Shown here piece after piece: positions 53,715 to 61,698 of a DNA stretch of 64,000 nucleotides. A program made the position numbers and the translations under genes. Position 1 is the first letter of the stretch. Each line of letters begins with the position of its first letter. The notes under the pieces were generated by a model. That model did not search any database, was not told the DNA's origin, and saw only the letters and a list, made by a program, of their open reading frames with translations. The DNA is from an uncultured Bacilli bacterium (lineage in GTDB: Bacteria > Bacillota_I > Bacilli_A > RF39 > UBA660): assembly GCA_934119965.1 (NCBI GenBank), contig CAKOTA010000003.1, forward strand, positions 44,771 to 108,770. The letters run 5' to 3'.

Positions 53715-55793
53715 TCACACCTTTCTTATTGATTTATGTCCTTTAATAAATTTTCTTATTCCTATTGGATGTTCAAAAGCTATAGTGATTATTGATTTGT
53801 CGATTGCCACAATCAGTCCATTACCTAATTCATCGTGGTGTACTTTATCTCCAATGTTATATTCAATAGTACTATCAATCATTTCTTCTTTATCAAAGTG
53901 CTTTTCTAATTTTATTTTATCATCTTTTTCTAAATTTTCAAGTCCTATTTCATTTATGAATCTACTTTGAACATTCATTCCCGTTTCACCAAAAATTGTT
54001 CTTTTTTGAGCATTGATTAAATATAATTTTTGTTTTGCCCTTGTAAGTGCGACATAACAAAGTCTTCTTTCTTCCTCTATTTCCTCTACATTCATTAATG
54101 AATTTCGATGAGGAAATAAACCTTCTTCTAATCCTATTAAGAAAACATTATTAAATTCTAGTCCTTTGGCTGAATGAATTGTCATAAGGGTCACAACTTC
54201 GGTATTATTTTTATATTCTTCAACATCAGATACTAAACTTATCTCATTTAAGAAATCACTTAATGATATAATTCCATTTTTTTCTTCGAAATTTTTAGTA
54301 ATTGATTTGAATTCTTCTAAGTTCTCTATTCTTATGTCGGCTTCAATTGATTTTTCATTTTCTAATTCTTTTAACATTCCTGTTTTTTCTAAAATTAAAT
54401 CTATTAATTCCGTTAAAGATATGTTATCTTGTTTTTCTTTTATTTTTTCAATTATTTTCTTAAATTCTAATTCTTTTCCAGACTCAATTACATCATAAAT
54501 ACTTTTATTTTCAATATATGCTCTATTACTAAGATTATCTAATGTCTTTAATCCTATACCTCTTTTTGGAACATTTATAATTCGTGTTAAACTAACATCA
54601 TCGTTTGTATTATAAATTAATTTTAAATATGCTATTAAATCTTTAATTTCTTTTCTACTATAGAAGTAAAAACTTCCTATTACTTTATATGGAATATTTT
54701 CTCTTCTTAATGCTTCCTCAATATTTCGGGATTCAGCATTTGTTCTATATAAGACGGCAATATTTTCTAATTTTTCACCATTATTCATTAATTTTTTTAT
54801 TTCTCTTACAACATAGTGGGATTCATCTTTTTCATCCTGTGATGTATGATAAATTATTTTTTCACCATCATTATTTTCAGTCCACAAGTTTTTTTGTTTA
54901 CCATTTTTATTATTTTTTATAACATTGTTTGCGGCATTTAATATTTCTTTAGTTGATCTATAGTTTTGTTCTAAAAGGATTGTTTTAGTATTTTTGTAGT
55001 CTTTTTCAAAGTTAAGAATATTTCTATAATTAGCGCCTCTAAATGAATATATTGATTGAGCGTCATCACCAACAACGCAAATATTTTGATATTTTGCGGA
55101 TATCATTTTGACTAAGATATATTGAGCTTTATTTGTGTCTTGATATTCATCTATCAAAATATATTTAAATAATTCTTGATATTTTTCTAAGATTTTTGGA
55201 TTTTCTTTAAATAATTTTATTGGTAGTATTAGTAAATCATCAAAGTCTAGTGAATTATTTGTTATTAATTTTGCTTCATAATTTTTATATACTTGTTCTA
55301 CTTTTTGTTCAAATTCACTAGCGGCATATCTAGAGTAGTCGGCACTACTAACTAATTCATTTTTAGCACCTGATATACTATTTTTAATAGCTTTTGGATT
55401 AAACACTTTTGGATCTATATTTAAATCCTTCATTATTTTTTTTATAAGTGTTAAAGAGTCATCACTATCTATTATTGTAAAGTTACTTTTATATCCTAAT
55501 GCTTCATAATTTTCTTTTATTATTCTAAGTCCAAATGAATGAAAGGTTGATATTTGCATTCCATTAATATTGCCTAGCATCTTATAGATTCTTTCTTTCA
55601 TTTCATTAGCTGCTTTATTTGTAAATGTAATTGCTAAAATATTATAAGGACTTATGTTTTTTTCTTTTATTAAATATGCAATTCTAGTTGTTAATACTTT
55701 TGTTTTACCACTACCGGCTCCAGCTAATACTAGAAGTGGTCCTTCCGTTTGTTTTACTGCTTCAAGTTGTTCTTTATTTAATCCTTCTAGCAT
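53715..55793 (-). CDS. pcrA: ATP-dependent DNA helicase PcrA/UvrD
   Basis: Superfamily 1A helicase for repair and removal of transcription-coupled blocks. 692 residues with Walker A AGAGSGKTKVLTTR, DEYQDTNKAQ, GDDAQSIYSFRGANY, TIHSAKGLEF, and VALTRAKQKLYL. The C-terminal KVHHDELGNGLIVAID motif is the PcrA RNA-polymerase-interacting domain. ATG 55793 has AGGTGG; a GTG three codons earlier is not better. Confidence 0.96.
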   Translation of the reverse strand: MLEGLNKEQLEAVKQTEGPLLVLAGAGSGKTKVLTTRIAYLIKEKNISPYNILAITFTNKAANEMKERIYKMLGNINGMQISTFHSFGLRIIKENYEALGYKSNFTIIDSDDSLTLIKKIMKDLNIDPKVFNPKAIKNSISGAKNELVSSADYSRYAASEFEQKVEQVYKNYEAKLITNNSLDFDDLLILPIKLFKENPKILEKYQELFKYILIDEYQDTNKAQYILVKMISAKYQNICVVGDDAQSIYSFRGANYRNILNFEKDYKNTKTILLEQNYRSTKEILNAANNVIKNNKNGKQKNLWTENNDGEKIIYHTSQDEKDESHYVVREIKKLMNNGEKLENIAVLYRTNAESRNIEEALRRENIPYKVIGSFYFYSRKEIKDLIAYLKLIYNTNDDVSLTRIINVPKRGIGLKTLDNLSNRAYIENKSIYDVIESGKELEFKKIIEKIKEKQDNISLTELIDLILEKTGMLKELENEKSIEADIRIENLEEFKSITKNFEEKNGIISLSDFLNEISLVSDVEEYKNNTEVVTLMTIHSAKGLEFNNVFLIGLEEGLFPHRNSLMNVEEIEEERRLCYVALTRAKQKLYLINAQKRTIFGETGMNVQSRFINEIGLENLEKDDKIKLEKHFDKEEMIDSTIEYNIGDKVHHDELGNGLIVAIDKSIITIAFEHPIGIRKFIKGHKSIRKV

Positions 55794-55802
55794 TATATCC
55801 AC

Positions 55803-56279
55803 CTACCTTGTTTTTGTTTTATAAAATTCATCAATTATGTCTGGGTTACCTATTAACATTTTAGCACTAAAATCTTCTTGAATATCATACCATATTTGAA
55901 TTTCATTAATTTTTGAAATTTTCTCCTTTAATTCAAAAATGCCATTTTTTTGTTCATCAGTAACACTGCTAGGAACAATTAAAATACCACTTCTGCCATG
56001 TTTTTCTAAAATATCCTTTCTATATGTTGTTGTATTTAAAAATACTATTTCTCCCAAATCACTTAATGTAATCGCTATTTTATTTATTGATGTATATGCA
56101 TTATATTTTTGAAGTGTTTCATTATCTTTGTAGTTATTCTCTAAGTATTTTAGCATTAAAGCAATATGAAAATATTCATCGTCTAATGTACAATTAATAT
56201 AATCGATTTGTCCATTTTTATTTACACCATCAACTGGAGTGTTACCATGTATAATTGCAATTTTAATTATCTCGTTCAT
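55803..56279 (-). CDS. Unknown 158-residue protein, twin B
   Basis: A paralogue of the next gene, with the same length. Both begin with IKIAIIHGNTPVDGxNKNGQIDYIN, then an amphipathic middle and a QIWY(D/N)I strand near 130. About a third to a half of the positions are shared. The first strand-loop resembles a nucleotide- or metal-binding Rossmann-like start (AIIHGNTPVDG), but I do not recognise the family. It ends 9 bases before pcrA and is on the same strand. Confidence 0.6.
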   Translation of the reverse strand: MNEIIKIAIIHGNTPVDGVNKNGQIDYINCTLDDEYFHIALMLKYLENNYKDNETLQKYNAYTSINKIAITLSDLGEIVFLNTTTYRKDILEKHGRSGILIVPSSVTDEQKNGIFELKEKISKINEIQIWYDIQEDFSAKMLIGNPDIIDEFYKTKTR

Positions 56280-56291
56280 TAATTCTATTCC

Positions 56292-56768
56292 TTATTTTAA
56301 TTTACTTTCTATAAATTCATCTAATATAGACACTTCGCCATATTTTACGCTTGCCTGTTTTCCACTATTAATGTTATACCATATTTGAATTTCGTCATAT
56401 TCTTCTATATTCTTTTTTAGTTTTTTCAATCCTTCTTTTTGTTCATCATTTAAATCATTAGGTAGAAATATTTCACCTGTTACTCCATAATTTTTCAAAA
56501 ATTCCTTAGCATAAGATGTTGTATTTACAAAAACTACTTCTCCTAATTTAACCAAATCCATTACAATTTTACTAATATATAATTCCTTTTCATATTTTTG
56601 GTATAATCCTAAATCTTTATAATTATTTTTTAAATAATCTAACATAAAATCAATATGATGACCATTATCATTTATATCAAAATTGATATAATCGATTTGC
56701 CCATTTTTATTTATACCATCAACCGGAGTATTACCGTGTATAATTGCAATTTTAATTAATTCTTCCAT
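56292..56768 (-). CDS. Unknown 158-residue protein, twin A
   Basis: Tandem paralogue of 55803-56279, diverged in the middle (for example DINDNGHHIDFMLDYLKNNYKD versus TLDDEYFHIALMLKYLENNYKD, each written in part). The ATG immediately follows the PssE-like gene by one base, so it is translationally linked to the glycosyltransferase pair. Confidence 0.6.
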   Translation of the reverse strand: MEELIKIAIIHGNTPVDGINKNGQIDYINFDINDNGHHIDFMLDYLKNNYKDLGLYQKYEKELYISKIVMDLVKLGEVVFVNTTSYAKEFLKNYGVTGEIFLPNDLNDEQKEGLKKLKKNIEEYDEIQIWYNINSGKQASVKYGEVSILDEFIESKLK

Positions 56769-56769
56769 A

Positions 56770-57246
56770 TTATTCTCCTATATAATTTTCTATTAATTCT
56801 ATCATTTTACTATTGTTACTTACAAATTTTTTAGGTTTAAATTCGTCTATTTTCAGTATTTTATCTCCTAATCGTTTTAAGTTCCCAGCATCTATTATAT
56901 ACCCAAGTTCAGCAAATTTTTCTACTATTTGAATTTGATGATTATTTTCGTGCTCATCATATTTTGCTAATCTTGGAACAGCTATTACTTTTTTGTTATG
57001 TTTTATAGCATCTAATATTGAACCAACACCACCGTGAGTTATTATAAATTTTGATTTTTTTATATATTTTTCAAATTCTTCCATTGGTAAATAATCAATT
57101 ATTTCTATCTCATCACTTTGATATTTTGTTGTACCAGCTTGAATTACAACTTTTTCTTTTATTATTCCATCTTTTTTTAATTCTTCTATTTCTTTTATCA
57201 ATCTAGTAAATTCTTTATCTTGAGTTCCTAATATTACAAATATCAA
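56770..57246 (-). CDS. PssE/Alg13-like glycosyltransferase subunit
   Basis: 158 residues, the C-terminal half of a split GT28-type glycosyltransferase. The start is a TTG at 57246 that overlaps the stop of the partner gene (TTGA) and has GGAGG nine bases upstream; this gives the normal family N terminus IFVILGTQD. The frame stays open 18 codons further in the partner gene. FIITHGGVGSILDAIKHNKKVIAVPR is the sugar-nucleotide-binding block. It works together with PssD. Confidence 0.85.
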   Translation of the reverse strand: MIFVILGTQDKEFTRLIKEIEELKKDGIIKEKVVIQAGTTKYQSDEIEIIDYLPMEEFEKYIKKSKFIITHGGVGSILDAIKHNKKVIAVPRLAKYDEHENNHQIQIVEKFAELGYIIDAGNLKRLGDKILKIDEFKPKKFVSNNSKMIELIENYIGE

Positions 57247-57713
57247 AATATCCAACCTCCATACACTGCTTTTGGATAAAGTTCTAGCATACTTTCCCAT
57301 TGAACAATAAATAAATCAGCAAATTTATAAATTATTCTTCCTGTTATTGTTTTTGTTTTTATATTGGCAAATGTTTCAATGTATATTATTTTTTTGCCAA
57401 ATATTTTTCCAATGCAACACATAGGTCCTGCTGTATGAGCTCCTGTCGTGATAATTATATCAGGTCTTATTTTAAGAAAGTAATATAAACTTTTAAAACA
57501 ATTAAATATTAATTTAAATATATATGTAAATGGTTTATGTTTGGTTCCATATACAAGGTAGTATATTTTTTTTATATCTTCCTCTTTCAGATTCGTATTT
57601 GTTTTTGTTTTTTCCGTTATTAAATATGATTCATATTTTTTAAACATTGGTCGGAGTTGTAATAGTTCATTTAGATGTCCACCTGTTGATGAGATAAATA
57701 ATACTTTTTTCAT
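57243..57713 (-). CDS. PssD/Alg14-like glycosyltransferase subunit
   Basis: 156 residues. Membrane-associated partner of the PssE-like subunit: KKVLFISSTGGHLNELLQLRP at the start, a hydrophobic helix region near 75-95, and TTGAHTAGPMCCIGKIFGKKIIYIETFA. In other bacteria such pairs add the second sugar to lipid-linked polysaccharide. ATG 57713 follows AGGTGAT. It is directly downstream of a GT4 gene by 65 bases. Confidence 0.88.
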   Translation of the reverse strand: MKKVLFISSTGGHLNELLQLRPMFKKYESYLITEKTKTNTNLKEEDIKKIYYLVYGTKHKPFTYIFKLIFNCFKSLYYFLKIRPDIIITTGAHTAGPMCCIGKIFGKKIIYIETFANIKTKTITGRIIYKFADLFIVQWESMLELYPKAVYGGWIF

Positions 57714-57764
57714 AATTATCACCTGTACATATTATAGCAAATTAATAACTATTTTACTATAAAT

Positions 57765-57795
57765 TTAAAAATAATAGATTATTTTTCTATTATTT
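57765..57795 (-). terminator. Terminator of the GT4 gene
   Basis: On the minus strand AATAATAG and CTATTATT form the stem, followed by TTTAAATTT. It is weak. Confidence 0.45.
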
Positions 57796-58900
57796 CTATC
57801 CATAATTTTTTTATATTGTTTGTATTATATTTTTGGGCCTTTTTTATTGCATTTGCTCCCATTATTACTCTTCTATTAACATTACCAATTAATTCGCATA
57901 TTCTTTTTGCCATTTGTTCTTTTGATGAATCTTTTATTAAATATCCATCCCAATTATCACTTATTAGTTCTTTCGCACCTTCAGCTCTTGTGAATGCTAC
58001 ACAAGGTAATCCATAAGAAAATGCTTCTAATAAAACAATTCCAAATGATTCTGATCTAGATGGTAATACGTAAATTGATGAATTAAACAAGTATTCATTT
58101 ATATATTCTTTTTTTTGATATCCATGTATTTTTATATTATTTTCTAAGTTATAATTTTTTATCTTTTTTTGTATTGCAACATATTCTTTTCCATCACCAA
58201 TGATATTTAATTTCCAATCAGGGTATTTTTCATTTACTAATTTAAAGACATCTATTAATTCATCATATCCTTTTTCATATGATAATCTACCAACTGATAT
58301 TATGTTTTTTTCTTGTAATGATGAGTATCTTGTTGGATATTCATCTAATGAGTTTGGAATGCAAATACATTTTGTTTTTGTTTTGGCTTGATAGAATTCT
58401 TGAGCACTTTTTGTGACTAAAACAAAATAGTCTAATTTTTCTATTGATTTTACTATTTTTTTAATGTATTTTTGATTATTATTGTGATAATTATGTTCCC
58501 ATCCTATTTTTTTTATGTTCTCTTTTCCATATTTACCAAGCCATAAGTTGTGGATGTCCCTTGTTGATATTATAATATCACTATCACATTCTTTGATTTT
58601 TCTTATCATCAATTGTTTTTTTTGTTTTAATATTTTTATGGCTTTAATTAATTCACTAACTAGTTTAATATATTTATGTTGTCTTAAACATTCATTTATT
58701 TGTTTTTTATTTGGTCCATAATTCATTAAATATTCTATTTTTATGTTTTCATTTATTTTGAATACAGGTTCATCATATAATTTATAGGTTGATATTATAT
58801 TTACTTCATATTCATTCGATAGGGAGTTTGCTAAAGAAGTTATACATTTTTCAATTCCTCCATAACCTAGATGAAGAGCTAAAATTGTTATTTTTTTCAT
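57779..58900 (-). CDS. GT4 family glycosyltransferase
   Basis: 373 residues with a GT-B fold. N domain: LGYGGIEKCITSLANSL, TRDIHNLWLGKYG; C domain: ISVGRLSYEKGYDELIDVF, NIKIHGYQKKEYINEYLF and the SRSESFGIVLLEAFSYGLPCVAF donor-binding block. It probably extends a cell-surface polysaccharide with the PssD/E pair downstream. A strong promoter is not evident; the ATG follows AGGTGATG. Confidence 0.9.
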   Translation of the reverse strand: MKKITILALHLGYGGIEKCITSLANSLSNEYEVNIISTYKLYDEPVFKINENIKIEYLMNYGPNKKQINECLRQHKYIKLVSELIKAIKILKQKKQLMIRKIKECDSDIIISTRDIHNLWLGKYGKENIKKIGWEHNYHNNNQKYIKKIVKSIEKLDYFVLVTKSAQEFYQAKTKTKCICIPNSLDEYPTRYSSLQEKNIISVGRLSYEKGYDELIDVFKLVNEKYPDWKLNIIGDGKEYVAIQKKIKNYNLENNIKIHGYQKKEYINEYLFNSSIYVLPSRSESFGIVLLEAFSYGLPCVAFTRAEGAKELISDNWDGYLIKDSSKEQMAKRICELIGNVNRRVIMGANAIKKAQKYNTNNIKKLWIEIIEK

Positions 58901-58932
58901 TGGACATCACCTATTATGATTATATCATATTT

Positions 58933-59814
58933 CTATATTTTTTGTAATTCATAAGTTGTACTAAAAATTCTTTCATCACTACAATATGACATTATGTATT
59001 TATTATCTTCTTTAGTAATTATTATCCCTATTGTTTTATCTTGGTTTATTCTTTTTATATTTTTATCAATATAATTCATATAGGTTTCTATTTGCCCTAT
59101 ATGTTCTTTTTTTAGTTTCGTTATTTTTAGTTCTACTACGACATAACAATTATACTCAATGTTATATAATAATAAATCTATATAATTATAGCTATCTCCT
59201 ATTTTTATTTTATATTCACTCTTTATAAATGAAAAACCATTACCTAATTGTTCTAAAAAAACCTCCATATTTTCTAAGATTAATTGTTGTAACATTTTTT
59301 CTCTAATTATTTCTTTATTTGTATTTAATATAATAGGATTTTTAACTAAGTCTTGAACTTCTAATTTATTATTGTTTTTTAGTTTTTCTTTTGTTTCTTC
59401 ATCCAATCTTTCATACTCTTCTGATTTTATTTTTTTTCTTAATTCTCTTACAGACAAATTTTGTTCTTCTGAAATTTTTATATAATAATTTATTTCTTCC
59501 TGATTTAACCACATTATTTCACAATAATGCGAATATGATAATTTGTCCGACAATGTCGGACATTTTGAAAAGATCACATAAAATCTTCTAAAGTATCGCA
59601 GTCTTGATTGAGTATATCCTTTACCTAATTCATTAGTTAATTTTTTAGAATACTCTTTTATAATTCCTTCGCCATAATGTTTTCCCGCTTCACTTAACAT
59701 TTTCCCGACATTATAATATGTTTGTAAATCACTTCTATTTTTACTATAATCTTTTACTTTTTTGTATATCTCATTATTGATTAGTTCTTGTTTAATATTT
59801 TCATAGTAATTCAT
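58933..59814 (-). CDS. DUF1016 (YhcG-like) PD-(D/E)XK nuclease, copy C
   Basis: 293 residues. Residues 1-66 are the DUF1016 N-terminal helices (MNYYENIKQELI, KNRSDLQTYYNVGKMLSEAGKHYG in part). Residues 68-120 form a variable part. The C-terminal half holds the nuclease core YIDLLLYNIEYNCYVVVELKI (D, then E-x-K). YhcG-type proteins are often found in defence or restriction loci. The ATG at 59814 has GGAGG; the longer frame reaches into the upstream gene. The N end is identical to copy B and the C half to copy A. A palindrome lies at 59544-59562. Confidence 0.9.
   Translation of the reverse strand: MNYYENIKQELINNEIYKKVKDYSKNRSDLQTYYNVGKMLSEAGKHYGEGIIKEYSKKLTNELGKGYTQSRLRYFRRFYVIFSKCPTLSDKLSYSHYCEIMWLNQEEINYYIKISEEQNLSVRELRKKIKSEEYERLDEETKEKLKNNNKLEVQDLVKNPIILNTNKEIIREKMLQQLILENMEVFLEQLGNGFSFIKSEYKIKIGDSYNYIDLLLYNIEYNCYVVVELKITKLKKEHIGQIETYMNYIDKNIKRINQDKTIGIIITKEDNKYIMSYCSDERIFSTTYELQKI
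59544..59562. repeat. Perfect 19-base palindrome inside copy C
   Basis: TGTCCGACAATGTCGGACA: nine-base arms around one A. It encodes residues CPTLSD of the variable region. Confidence 0.95.
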
Positions 59815-59815
59815 T

Positions 59816-60700
59816 TTAAACCTCCTGTAATTCATAAGTAATATTAAAAATTCTCTCATCGCTACAATATGACATTATGTATTTATTATCTTCTTTAGTA
59901 ATTATTATCCCTATTGTTTTATCTTGGTTTATTCTTTTTATATTTTTATCAATATAATTCATATAGGTTTCTATTTGCCCTATATGTTCTTTTTTTAGTT
60001 TCGTTATTTTTAGTTCTACTACGACATAACAATTATACTCAATGTTATATAATAATAAGTCTATATAATTATAAGTATTTCCAATTTTTATTTTATATTC
60101 ACTTTCTATAAATGAAAAACCATTACCCAATTCCTTTAAGAATTTTTCCATATTTTCTAAGATTAATTGTTGTAATATCTTTTCTTTTACTATTTCTTTA
60201 TTTGTATTTAATATTATAGGATTTTTAACTAAGTCTTGAATTTCTAATTTATTATCATTTTTTAGTTTTTCTTTTGTTTTCTCATCTAATCTTTCATATT
60301 CATTTGATTTTATTTTTTTTCTTAATTCCCTTACAGATAAGTTTTGACCTTTACAAATTTTTATATAATAATTTATAATATTAACATTATTAACAATTAA
60401 TAATTCAACATAGTGACTCCAAGTTAATTGGTGCGACAATGTCGCACCTTTTTCAATTATTGAATAAAATTGTCTCATTCTCTTCAAAGAAGAAATATTA
60501 TATCCTTTACCTAATTCATTAGTTAATTTTTTAGAATACTCTTTTATAATTCCTTCGCCATAATGTTTTCCCGCTTCACTTAACATTTTCCCGACATTAT
60601 AATATGTTTGTAAATCACTTCTATTTTTACTATAATCTTTTACTTTTTTGTATATCTCATTATTGATTAGTTCTTGTTTAATATTTTCATAGTAATTCAT
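59816..60700 (-). CDS. DUF1016 (YhcG-like) PD-(D/E)XK nuclease, copy B
   Basis: 294 residues, same layout as copy C. The variable section reads YNISSLKRMRQFYSIIEKGATL and differs from both neighbours (written in pieces). The nuclease core has KIKIGNTYNYIDLLLYN (in part) and VVELK. It differs from copies A and C at scattered sites in its middle, so it is the oldest of the three. The ATG has GGAGG placed in the end of copy A. One base separates it from copy A's stop. Confidence 0.9.
   Translation of the reverse strand: MNYYENIKQELINNEIYKKVKDYSKNRSDLQTYYNVGKMLSEAGKHYGEGIIKEYSKKLTNELGKGYNISSLKRMRQFYSIIEKGATLSHQLTWSHYVELLIVNNVNIINYYIKICKGQNLSVRELRKKIKSNEYERLDEKTKEKLKNDNKLEIQDLVKNPIILNTNKEIVKEKILQQLILENMEKFLKELGNGFSFIESEYKIKIGNTYNYIDLLLYNIEYNCYVVVELKITKLKKEHIGQIETYMNYIDKNIKRINQDKTIGIIITKEDNKYIMSYCSDERIFNITYELQEV
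60430..60448. repeat. Perfect 19-base palindrome inside copy B
   Basis: GGTGCGACAATGTCGCACC: nine-base arms around one A, at the same codon position as in copy C. Two arm positions differ from copy C and both are compensated in the opposite arm. Confidence 0.95.
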
Positions 60701-60701
60701 T

Positions 60702-61592
60702 TTAAACCTCCTGTAATTCATAAGTAATATTAAAAATTCTCTCATCGCTACAATATGACATTATGTATTTATTATCTTCTTTAGTAATTATTATCCCTAT
60801 TGTTTTATCTTGGTTTATTCTTTTTATATTTTTATCAATATAATTCATATAGGTTTCTATTTGCCCTATATGTTCTTTTTTTAGTTTCGTTATTTTTAGT
60901 TCTACTACGACATAACAATTATACTCAATGTTATATAATAATAAATCTATATAATTATAGCTATCTCCTATTTTTATTTTATATTCACTCTTTATAAATG
61001 AAAAACCATTACCTAATTGTTCTAAAAAAACCTCCATATTTTCTAAGATTAATTGTTGTAACATTTTTTCTCTAATTATTTCTTTATTTGTATTTAATAT
61101 AATAGGATTTTTAACTAAGTCTTGAACTTCTAATTTATTATTGTTTTTTAGTTTTTCTTTTGTTTCTTCATCCAATCTTTCATACTCTTCTGATTTTATT
61201 CTCTCTCTTAATTCTCTCTTACTTAAATGTTGCCTTTCACATACACTAATATAATAATTAATTTTGTTTATATTTTTTAATGGCAGAAGTTCAATAAAAT
61301 GACTCCAAGACAATTGTGTCGCCGTTGGTGATACTTTTTCATTTTTAAATATTTCATAAAATTGTTTCATTCTGAATAATGTTCTTTTATTATATTTCTT
61401 ATCTAATTCATTAATCAATTTAATTGAATATTTTTTAATTATTCCTTCCACATAATGCTTTCCTGCTTCACTTAACATTTTTCCAACATTATAATATGTT
61501 TGTAAATCACTTCTATTTTTACTATAATCTTTTACTTTTTTATAGACTTCATTATTGATTAATTCTTGTTTAATATTTTCATAATAATTCAT
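60702..61592 (-). CDS. DUF1016 (YhcG-like) PD-(D/E)XK nuclease, copy A
   Basis: 296 residues. First gene of the trio, with AGGAGG before its ATG and its own upstream region. Its variable section (YNKRTLFRMKQFYEIFKN, then SPTATQLSWSHFIELLPL) is the most different and two residues longer. From about residue 130 to near the end its DNA equals that of copy C (about 60755-61200 versus 58985-59430). Confidence 0.9.
   Translation of the reverse strand: MNYYENIKQELINNEVYKKVKDYSKNRSDLQTYYNVGKMLSEAGKHYVEGIIKKYSIKLINELDKKYNKRTLFRMKQFYEIFKNEKVSPTATQLSWSHFIELLPLKNINKINYYISVCERQHLSKRELRERIKSEEYERLDEETKEKLKNNNKLEVQDLVKNPIILNTNKEIIREKMLQQLILENMEVFLEQLGNGFSFIKSEYKIKIGDSYNYIDLLLYNIEYNCYVVVELKITKLKKEHIGQIETYMNYIDKNIKRINQDKTIGIIITKEDNKYIMSYCSDERIFNITYELQEV
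61316..61334. repeat. Imperfect palindrome inside copy A
   Basis: GTGTCGCCGTTGGTGATAC on the plus strand at the position that matches the palindromes of copies B and C. Six of nine arm positions pair; the other three are G-T, so an RNA from the plus strand would pair fully with wobbles. Confidence 0.6.
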
Positions 61593-61640
61593 TTTAAACC
61601 TCCTAAATGTTTTTTATACTAACATCTAAAAAAAGGATTA

Positions 61641-61649
61641 TTTGTCGAA
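61641..61649 (+). promoter_or_regulatory. Exact 0A-box sequence
   Basis: TTTGTCGAA matches the Spo0A box consensus TTTGTCRAA at all positions. It lies between the divergent DUF1016 trio and the amidohydrolase gene. A nine-base match can be chance in a 64-kb AT-rich window. Confidence 0.3.
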
Positions 61650-61698
61650 TTATCTTTAATTAAAAACTTTTTTATTATATAATTAAGATGGTGATAAA

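Noticed and set aside
58933..61592. The DUF1016 trio as part of a complete type I restriction system
   Set aside because: No HsdR, HsdM or HsdS-like gene is adjacent; neighbours are glycosyltransferases and an amidohydrolase.
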